This document shows positions 6,947-11,978 of a stretch of DNA of 11,978 bases, one piece after another. A model generated the notes under the pieces. That model worked only from the letters and a program-made list of their open reading frames with translations, ran no database searches and was not told the DNA's origin. The translations under genes were made by a program, and so were the position numbers. Numbering within the stretch: position 1 is the stretch's first letter; every line of letters starts with the position of its first letter. Origin of the DNA: Filomicrobium sp. (GTDB lineage Bacteria > Pseudomonadota > Alphaproteobacteria > Rhizobiales > Hyphomicrobiaceae); contig JAJFHK010000321.1 of the NCBI GenBank assembly GCA_021775655.1, forward strand, positions 1 through 11,978, read 5' to 3'.

Positions 6947-6983
6947 CAGACTTCCATAGAGTGGGCACAACTCTGGAAGTCTG
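6947..6983 (+). promoter_or_regulatory. strong hairpin just upstream of the ccmI ribosome binding site
   Basis: CAGACTTCC (6947-6955) pairs perfectly with GGAAGTCTG (6975-6983), and AGAG (6958-6961) with CTCT (6971-6974), leaving a 2-nt bulge (AT) and a 9-nt loop (TGGGCACAA). The stem ends 2 nt before AAGAG (6986-6990), the likely Shine-Dalgarno, and 11 nt before the ATG. No T run follows, so it is not an ordinary intrinsic terminator. It could control ccm operon translation, protect an mRNA 5' end, or be an inverted-repeat operator. The structure is clear; its function is inference. Confidence 0.5.
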
Positions 6984-6994
6984 ATAAGAGCGCA

Positions 6995-8242
6995 ATGATC
7001 CTCTGGTTATCTTTTGCAATTGTCGTTGCCGCTGTGATCGCCGCATTGGCTCGACCAATACTGGCCCAGCACCCTGGCGACACTTCAAGCGCACAAGAGG
7101 CCGATCTGGCTGTCTACCGCGATCAGCTTGCCGAGATTGACGCTGATCGCGAGCGCGGATTGATCGATGCGGCGGAAGCCGAAAGCGCTCGAACCGAGCT
7201 GGCTCGTCGACTTTTGAAGCGTTCGGAACTTGCCGAAGAAAGGTTCGTCGCTGAACAGGGTGCCGCGACGGGACTTGCCCCGGCAACGATTGCCTACATC
7301 ACTGCCATCACCATCCCCGTTTTGACTATTGCGGTCTATCTTAGCCTGGGTTCGCCATCGATGCCGGGTATGCCTCAATCTGCACGACTTCAGTCTGCAC
7401 CCGCGCAGGCCAGCATTGACGAACTCGTGGCTAAGGTTGAAGCGCAATTACGAGCCACTCCCGAAGATGGCCGAGGCTGGGATGCTATCGGTCCTGTCTA
7501 CCTTCGCCTGCGCCGGTTCGAAGATGCCGCGAACGCCTTTTCGCAGGCCATCCGCCTCCTGGGCGAGACGCCCAAGCGGCTCAAGGGATTTGCCGAAGCC
7601 AATGTGCTCGCCAACAATGGCATCGTCGTCGAACCAGCACGCCTCGCCTATGAACGGGTCCTGGCCGAGATACCGAACGACCATGAGTCCCGGTTTTGGT
7701 TAGCAATGGCCAACGAGCAAGAAGGCAAGTTGGACGAGGCAAAAAAGGGTTATCGTGAGGTATTGGCCGATGCACCGGAAGGAGCACCGTGGAAGACAGT
7801 CGTTGAATCACGGCTTGCTGCGATTGCGAAGCAAATCGGCGGATCAGCCCAGACACCAGCGCAGGACCAGTCGGAATCAGGCAAATCCCCAAGCGATGCG
7901 ACCACTAATCCAAAGACCGCAGCAAATCCATCGCCAGCCGTCAACGATGGTGCTGCAAAACCACCCGGACCAACTGCTGACGACATTGCAGCTGCGAAGG
8001 AACTTTCGAAAGACGATCAGCAGGCATTCATCAATTCGATGGTTGAGGGGCTTGCCGGTAAGCTAGAAGATAACCCAAATGATTTTGAGGGTTGGCTGCG
8101 TCTTGTTCGCGCGTATAGCGTACTTGGACGCAAAGATGATGCTGACCGTGCGCTCGCCAGCGCCCGCAAGAGCGCGGAAGGTGACACTCCGAAGAACGCC
8201 CGACTCGACGCGCTGGCATCCGAGTTGGGGTTAGGCACGTAA
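6995..8242 (+). CDS. ccmI: cytochrome c maturation protein CcmI (CycH)
   Basis: ATG 6995 gives 415 residues starting MILWLSFAIVVAAVIAALARP, the standard CcmI N-terminus; the longer in-frame start (TTG 6929) would add 22 residues lacking family similarity and would translate the hairpin. A first membrane helix (about 3-20) is followed by a cytoplasmic coiled-coil/leucine-rich loop (about 30-90; YRDQLAEIDADRERGLID), a second helix (about 97-118), then a periplasmic part with TPR units (about 140-265; GWDAIGPVYLRLRRFEDAANAF), a Pro/Ala/Ser-rich linker (about 275-325) and a C-terminal TPR-like unit (GWLRLVRAYSVLGRKDDADRAL). CcmI captures apocytochrome c by its C-terminal helix and delivers it to CcmF-CcmH for heme ligation. 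It is the first gene of the ccmIEFH operon here; ccmE starts 51 bp later. Confidence 0.92.
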   Translation: MILWLSFAIVVAAVIAALARPILAQHPGDTSSAQEADLAVYRDQLAEIDADRERGLIDAAEAESARTELARRLLKRSELAEERFVAEQGAATGLAPATIAYITAITIPVLTIAVYLSLGSPSMPGMPQSARLQSAPAQASIDELVAKVEAQLRATPEDGRGWDAIGPVYLRLRRFEDAANAFSQAIRLLGETPKRLKGFAEANVLANNGIVVEPARLAYERVLAEIPNDHESRFWLAMANEQEGKLDEAKKGYREVLADAPEGAPWKTVVESRLAAIAKQIGGSAQTPAQDQSESGKSPSDATTNPKTAANPSPAVNDGAAKPPGPTADDIAAAKELSKDDQQAFINSMVEGLAGKLEDNPNDFEGWLRLVRAYSVLGRKDDADRALASARKSAEGDTPKNARLDALASELGLGT

Positions 8243-8293
8243 CTAGAGTCGTGCACTTCACCAAGTAAGGTCGTAAGCTCTTTCGGAATCAGC

Positions 8294-8758
8294 ATGACAA
8301 GAAAACAAAAACGCGGCTTTTTGATCGGTACCGCAATTGCGATACTTGCCATCGCTGTGATCATGGTGGCGTTCGCCCTGCGTGACACGATCGTATTCTT
8401 CCAAACGCCTTCCGATGTTGCGGAAGGTAAGGTAGAGCCTGGTGAACGCTTTCGGCTTGGCGGGCTTGTTGCCGACGGTTCCGTCGAACGCGGGCAGGGT
8501 ACCAAGGTCAAATTTTCTGTGACGGATACTCTGCAGACCGTCCCGGTTTCATACGAAGGCATCCTGCCAGATCTATTCCGTGAAGGTCAGGGTGTCGTAA
8601 CCGAAGGCAAACTGGATGAGACCGGTCAATTTCAAGCAGACACCGTTCTTGCGAAGCACGACGAAAACTATATGCCGCCGGAGGTGGCGGCTGCGCTCAA
8701 GGAAAAGGGCGTGAAGCTAGGCGAAGGCGCCGAACATCCCGGCGGCAAAACAAACTAG
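8294..8758 (+). CDS. ccmE: periplasmic heme chaperone CcmE (CycJ)
   Basis: ATG 8294 follows GGAA (8285-8288) by 5 nt. The 154-residue product has a short basic N-terminus (MTRKQKR), one membrane anchor (about 8-28) and a periplasmic beta-barrel domain with [18 protein letters not shown] and [18 protein letters not shown]. The heme-attachment motif [13 protein letters not shown] is intact, with His122 as the covalent heme ligand and Tyr126 matching the conserved HxxxY. CcmE receives heme from the CcmABCD system and hands it to CcmF. Length and motifs are normal for the family. It sits between ccmI and ccmF on the same strand. Confidence 0.95.
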   Translation: MTRKQKRGFLIGTAIAILAIAVIMVAFALRDTIVFFQTPSDVAEGKVEPGERFRLGGLVADGSVERGQGTKVKFSVTDTLQTVPVSYEGILPDLFREGQGVVTEGKLDETGQFQADTVLAKHDENYMPPEVAAALKEKGVKLGEGAEHPGGKTN

Positions 8759-8785
8759 CTCCAATTTCGGCTAATCGGGATTCGG

Positions 8786-8824
8786 ATGGCCACAGCGAAC
8801 TTACAAGAGGCAGTCGCAGCATGA
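8786..8824 (+). other. 12-codon mini-ORF overlapping the ccmF start
   Basis: ATG 8786 opens a 12-residue frame (MATANLQEAVAA) whose TGA (8822-8824) overlaps the ccmF ATG (8821) as ATGA. GGGA (8777-8780) lies 5 nt before it, and its own codons include the ccmF Shine-Dalgarno AAGAGG (8805-8810). It could act as a coupling leader for ccmF, but such a short ORF in a 62-bp gap can easily arise by chance. Confidence 0.2.
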
Positions 8825-10815
8825 TCGTCGAGTTTGGACATTTCGCTCTCGTGCTAGCTGTCGTCGTGGCCCTGTTCCAGACTGTCGTGCCGCTGTGGGG
8901 GACATTATCTAGAGAACCTCGTTTGATGGAGACCGCGCGGCCGGCGGCAATCCTGCAGCTTGTCTTGTTATTGATCGCCTTTCTCGCGCTGATGTACGCC
9001 TACGTTGTGTCAGATTTTTCTGTCGCCAATGTTGCTGCGAATTCCCACTCGACAAAGCCCTTGATCTATCGGATCTCCGGAGTGTGGGGGAACCACGAAG
9101 GCTCAATGTTGCTCTGGGTCTTGATCCTGGCAACGTTTGGCGCTGCCGTCGCGTTGTTTGGCAATAATCTGCCACTGAGCCTGCGCGCCAATGTTCTGTC
9201 CGTTCAGGCTTCCATCGCGCTTGCATTCGGCATCTTCATGCTCGCGACCTCGAACCCTTTTCTTCGCCTTGAGAGCCCGCCTATCGACGGCCGTGGCCTC
9301 AATCCGATCCTGCAGGACCCGGCACTTGCGTTTCATCCGCCCTTCCTCTACGCCGGCTACGTCGGCTTCTCGATTGCGTTCTCATTTGCGATTGCAGCCC
9401 TTATTGATGGCCGCATCGATGCCGCTTGGGCGAGATGGGTAAGGCCGTGGACACTCGCTGCGTGGATGTGCCTGACGCTTGGCATCGCCATGGGTTCTTG
9501 GTGGGCCTATTATGAATTGGGCTGGGGCGGTTGGTGGTTCTGGGACCCGGTCGAAAACGCATCGTTTATGCCATGGCTCGCGGGCACCGCATTGCTGCAT
9601 TCTGCGCTTGTCATGGAAAAGCGCGAGACCTTGAAAGTTTGGACAATCCTGCTTGCGATCCTGACCTTCTCGCTATCGCTGATGGGCACATTCCTCGTGC
9701 GCTCGGGCGTCCTGACCTCAGTGCATGCCTTCGCAGTCGACCCGGAGCGCGGTGTCGCAATTCTAATGATCATGACGATTTTCGTTGGTGGCGGATTAGC
9801 TTTGTTTGCGATGCGCGCGGGCGAACTTCGCCAGGGCGGTTTGTTCGCGCCGATTAGCCGTGAAGGTGCGCTTGTTCTCAACAACGTCTTCTTGACCGCA
9901 GCGACCGCCACAGTTTTCGTCGGCACCCTTTACCCACTTCTGCTTGAAGGTTTGACAGGCGCAAAGATTTCGGTCGGACCACCATTCTTCAACATGACAT
10001 TCATTCCGCTGATGGTACCGCTTCTGGTCGCGCTGCCGTTTGGACCCTTCTTGCCCTGGAAGCGCGGCGACCTTGTCGGTGTTTCCCAGCGACTAATTGC
10101 AACGGCCGTCTTCGCGCTCATCGTGATGGTCGCAACCATGGCGATCACCGAGCGCGGTCCATGGCTCGCGCCGATCATGATGGGGGTCGGCGTCTATGTG
10201 ATGGCTGGTTCGATTCAGGAGCTCGCCTTCCGCGCCAGGATCGGTTCTGCCGGCCGCGAGGAAGTTTTACGCCGCCTCTGGAATCTGCCTCGCTCGGTTT
10301 ACGGCACGGTACTCGCCCATTTTGGAGTTGGCCTGATGGTTGTCGGCATCGTCGCGACAAGCGCCTACCAGACCGAAAAGGTCGTGGTAATGAAACCTGG
10401 CGAAACTGCCGAAGTTGCCGGCTATACACTGGCCTTCAAGGGCGTTGCCCCACAGAAGGGACCGAATTACCGCGAGCAGGTTGGTACAATTGAAGTAATG
10501 CGCGGCGATGAGCCGGTAACGACCCTGCACCCTTCAAAACGGATTTACGATTCTCCGCCCCAGCCGACGTCCGAAGCCGGCATTCACGCATCGTGGCGCG
10601 GCGATCTCTACACCGTCCTCGGCGATGCACAAAAGGAAGACGGGGGCTTCGCCTTCCGCTTCTATTTCAATCCTTTGGTCCGGTTTATCTGGCTGGGGGC
10701 GCTGATCATGTTCATTGCTGGAGGCATTTCGCTTACGGACCGTCGCTTGCGGGTCGGCGCACCCAAGCGCTCCAGGAGTAGTGACACGCCAACCGGCGCT
10801 GTTGCAGCCGAATGA
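8821..10815 (+). CDS. ccmF: heme lyase subunit CcmF (CycK)
   Basis: ATG 8821 has AAGAGG (8805-8810) upstream. The 664-residue product is a polytopic inner-membrane protein with the usual CcmF length. It shows YRISGVWGNHEGSMLLWVL, HPPFLYAGYVGF (His172), the tryptophan-rich heme-handling WWD motif WGGWWFWDPVEN (235-246), FLVRSGVLTSVHAFAVDP (His302) and a C-terminal periplasmic portion after VLAHFGVGL (His500), followed by a last membrane helix near residue 620-640. CcmF takes heme from holo-CcmE and, with CcmH and CcmI, forms the thioether bonds to the CXXCH motif of apocytochrome c. The conserved histidines and the WWD motif appear intact. The ccmH ATG chosen lies 14 nt after the stop; an alternative ccmH start (10812) would overlap it as ATGA. 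Confidence 0.95.
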   Translation: MIVEFGHFALVLAVVVALFQTVVPLWGTLSREPRLMETARPAAILQLVLLLIAFLALMYAYVVSDFSVANVAANSHSTKPLIYRISGVWGNHEGSMLLWVLILATFGAAVALFGNNLPLSLRANVLSVQASIALAFGIFMLATSNPFLRLESPPIDGRGLNPILQDPALAFHPPFLYAGYVGFSIAFSFAIAALIDGRIDAAWARWVRPWTLAAWMCLTLGIAMGSWWAYYELGWGGWWFWDPVENASFMPWLAGTALLHSALVMEKRETLKVWTILLAILTFSLSLMGTFLVRSGVLTSVHAFAVDPERGVAILMIMTIFVGGGLALFAMRAGELRQGGLFAPISREGALVLNNVFLTAATATVFVGTLYPLLLEGLTGAKISVGPPFFNMTFIPLMVPLLVALPFGPFLPWKRGDLVGVSQRLIATAVFALIVMVATMAITERGPWLAPIMMGVGVYVMAGSIQELAFRARIGSAGREEVLRRLWNLPRSVYGTVLAHFGVGLMVVGIVATSAYQTEKVVVMKPGETAEVAGYTLAFKGVAPQKGPNYREQVGTIEVMRGDEPVTTLHPSKRIYDSPPQPTSEAGIHASWRGDLYTVLGDAQKEDGGFAFRFYFNPLVRFIWLGALIMFIAGGISLTDRRLRVGAPKRSRSSDTPTGAVAAE

Positions 10816-10829
10816 CACGGAGTGACTCG

Positions 10830-11342
10830 ATGCACGTTGCTTCCCTAAAAAGCATCTGCCGCTCGATTGCCATCGGCTTGGTATGCCTAGGCACATTTCT
10901 TGGCGCGACGACAAATGCTTTCGCTGTTCAGCCGGACGAAATCCTCTCCGATCCAGAGCTGGAAAACCGCGCTCGCACCATCTCAACGGGATTGCGCTGC
11001 CTCGTTTGCCAGAACCAGTCGATAGACGACAGCGATGCCCCGCTGGCGCGAGATTTGCGACTGCTGGTCCGTGAGAGACTTCAGAAGGGCGAGTCCGATG
11101 CCGAAGTGCTTGATTTCGTCGTCAGTCGTTATGGTGAATTCGTGTTGCTCAATCCGCCTGTTGGCTGGCACACGCTTTTCCTATGGCTAACGCCGCTGCT
11201 GGCGCTTGCAGGAGGCGTCTGGTTAGCGCGATCCGTTTTTGCCGGCAGTAGACCCCCTGCATCGCCGGCTGAAAAAAGCAGCCAAGAACGCCTGTCCACC
11301 GACGAGGAAGAGCGCCTGAAGCGCGTTCTTGGCAGTGACTAA
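10830..11342 (+). CDS. ccmH: cytochrome c maturation thiol reductase CcmH (CycL)
   Basis: Start ATG 10830 is preferred because GGAG (10819-10822) lies 7 nt upstream; ATG 10812, overlapping the ccmF stop, is in frame and would add six residues. The 170-residue product has a signal peptide or N-terminal membrane segment (about 11-30, ending NAFA), then the CcmH domain with ISTGLRCLVCQNQSIDDS (redox pair Cys57 and Cys60), VSRYGEFVLLNPP, a membrane helix (about 115-135) and a charged cytoplasmic tail. CcmH keeps the apocytochrome heme-binding thiols reduced for ligation by CcmF. This is the short alphaproteobacterial (CycL) form; the TPR half found in long CcmH proteins is encoded separately as ccmI at the start of this operon. 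A short CTCGT-GAA-ACGAG hairpin (11357-11369) follows the stop. Confidence 0.93.
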   Translation: MHVASLKSICRSIAIGLVCLGTFLGATTNAFAVQPDEILSDPELENRARTISTGLRCLVCQNQSIDDSDAPLARDLRLLVRERLQKGESDAEVLDFVVSRYGEFVLLNPPVGWHTLFLWLTPLLALAGGVWLARSVFAGSRPPASPAEKSSQERLSTDEEERLKRVLGSD

Positions 11343-11356
11343 TTCCTGGCCGCGCC

Positions 11357-11369
11357 CTCGTGAAACGAG
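11357..11369 (+). terminator. small hairpin after ccmH, possible weak terminator
   Basis: CTCGT (11357-11361) and ACGAG (11365-11369) form a 5-bp stem with a 3-nt GAA loop, 15 nt after the ccmH stop codon. The following bases (ACTACCATTACC) are not a T run. It may mark the end of the ccm operon, but evidence for termination is weak. Confidence 0.25.
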
Positions 11370-11443
11370 ACTACCATTACCAATGTTTAATCCAATAGAA
11401 ACACTGTCGTAATTAGCGCTTCTCTAAGAAATGTCTTCAGTTA

Positions 11444-11455
11444 CGGAAAATTCCG
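11444..11455 (+). promoter_or_regulatory. inverted repeat CGGAA-AA-TTCCG before degP
   Basis: CGGAA (11444-11448) and TTCCG (11451-11455) form a perfect inverted repeat with a 2-nt spacer, ending 8 nt before the degP ribosome binding site. AGACA is repeated on both sides of the AATAGG that follows (11456-11460 and 11466-11470). The spacer is too short for a stable RNA hairpin, so a DNA-binding operator is the more likely reading; no regulator is recognised. Confidence 0.3.
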
Positions 11456-11477
11456 AGACAATAGGAGACATCTGCCA

Positions 11478-11978
11478 ATGCAATCTACGTCTGACATCGC
11501 GGTCAAGCTGGCACGCGCCCCAGCCACTTCTGGCAAATGGGCCAAGCGCGGCGCTGTCGCGGCTGCAGTCGTTGCTGCTGCCGGGCTAATTACGGTTTTC
11601 GATACCGCCACCAGCTCCGTTCAGGCCCAATACGCCCCTGAGAGCAAACAAACGATCGACACACCTTATGGGCGCGCGCCTCTTTCGTTTGCCGACATTG
11701 TCGAGAAGACGAAGCCTGCCGTCGTCAGCATCTCGGTAACGAACGGGAAAAAGAGACTCGCTAGTCGAAACGATGAAAGCGACGAAGAGGGGAGCGGTGG
11801 GTTCCCAGGCATTCCAAATCTTCCCGAGGACCATCCCCTCAACAAGTTCTTCAAGAACCTGCCCAAGGAATACCGTGGTCCAGGTGGCCGGGGCGGTCCG
11901 CAGCGGCCATCTCTTGCCCAGGGGTCGGGCTTCTTGATTTCTGATGACGGCTACATTGTTACCAACAACCACGTCATC
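11478..11978 (+). CDS. degP: DegP/HtrA periplasmic serine protease-chaperone, 3' partial
   Basis: ATG 11478 has AGGAGA (11463-11468) 9 nt upstream; the frame stays open to the window edge, giving the first 167 residues. A basic N-terminus is followed by a hydrophobic segment (about 25-40) and a likely signal cleavage near VQAQ. The mature protein begins with LSFADIVEKTKPAVVSI, the usual start of the DegP protease domain, then a polar, Gly/Pro-rich loop (about 92-143), then AQGSGFLISDDGYIVTNNHVI with the catalytic His165. The catalytic Asp, Ser and the PDZ domains lie beyond the window. DegP degrades or refolds damaged envelope proteins. In rhizobia, degP is found directly after cycHJKL, as here. 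The 135-bp gap and its inverted repeat suggest that it has its own promoter. Confidence 0.92.
   Translation, partial: MQSTSDIAVKLARAPATSGKWAKRGAVAAAVVAAAGLITVFDTATSSVQAQYAPESKQTIDTPYGRAPLSFADIVEKTKPAVVSISVTNGKKRLASRNDESDEEGSGGFPGIPNLPEDHPLNKFFKNLPKEYRGPGGRGGPQRPSLAQGSGFLISDDGYIVTNNHVI

Noticed and set aside
8243..8293. GANTC (CcrM methylation) sites near gene starts in the ccm operon
   Set aside because: A few GANTC sites occur in the gaps (for example near 8248 and 8286), but the motif is short and expected by chance; no clustering strong enough to claim cell-cycle control.
1..11978. CRISPR arrays, tRNA genes, insertion sequences or attachment repeats
   Set aside because: No regularly spaced repeats, cloverleaf-like segments, transposase motifs or long direct repeats were seen on reading the window, though short imperfect ones could be missed by eye.

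Overview
The window looks like a chromosome segment of an alphaproteobacterium, most likely in Hyphomicrobiales (Rhizobiales). The reasons are the cycHJKL-type cytochrome c maturation cluster followed by degP, a FeuP/FeuQ-like two-component pair beside it, and a tail gene of the Rhodobacter-type gene transfer agent (GTA). All recognised genes lie on the + strand. No tRNA, rRNA, insertion sequence or CRISPR array is visible.

Positions 1-3627 are the 3' edge of a GTA or domesticated-phage cluster. They hold the C-terminal about 760 residues of the large GTA tail-tip protein (gp15 type), then a lysis gene. That gene joins three modules in one polypeptide: a TIGR02594-type cysteine peptidase or amidase, a GH108-type muramidase with its peptidoglycan-binding domain, and a small two-helix holin-like segment. 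The holin part has its own well-spaced ribosome binding site and in-frame ATG, so it may also be made alone.

Positions 3742-6217 hold a small exported PepSY-like protein, an OmpR-family response regulator and a PhoQ-like sensor kinase. The order and sizes resemble the rhizobial FeuN-FeuP-FeuQ arrangement, in which a small periplasmic protein restrains the kinase. A glycine-zipper lipoprotein gene follows (6399-6869).

Positions 6995-11342 form the cytochrome c maturation operon ccmI-ccmE-ccmF-ccmH (cycHJKL). It encodes the heme chaperone and the heme ligation complex that attaches heme to apocytochrome c in the periplasm. The ccmABCDG genes are not here, as is usual where cycHJKL stands alone. 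The start of a DegP/HtrA periplasmic protease-chaperone gene (from 11478) runs off the right edge, with the catalytic His just inside the window.

The most unusual points are the lysin-holin fusion with an internal start, the GTA lysis module lying directly next to core envelope genes, and several leader hairpins, notably at 6947-6983 before ccmI and at 4102-4160 over the ribosome binding site of the response regulator. Functions of the DNA and RNA structures are inference only.
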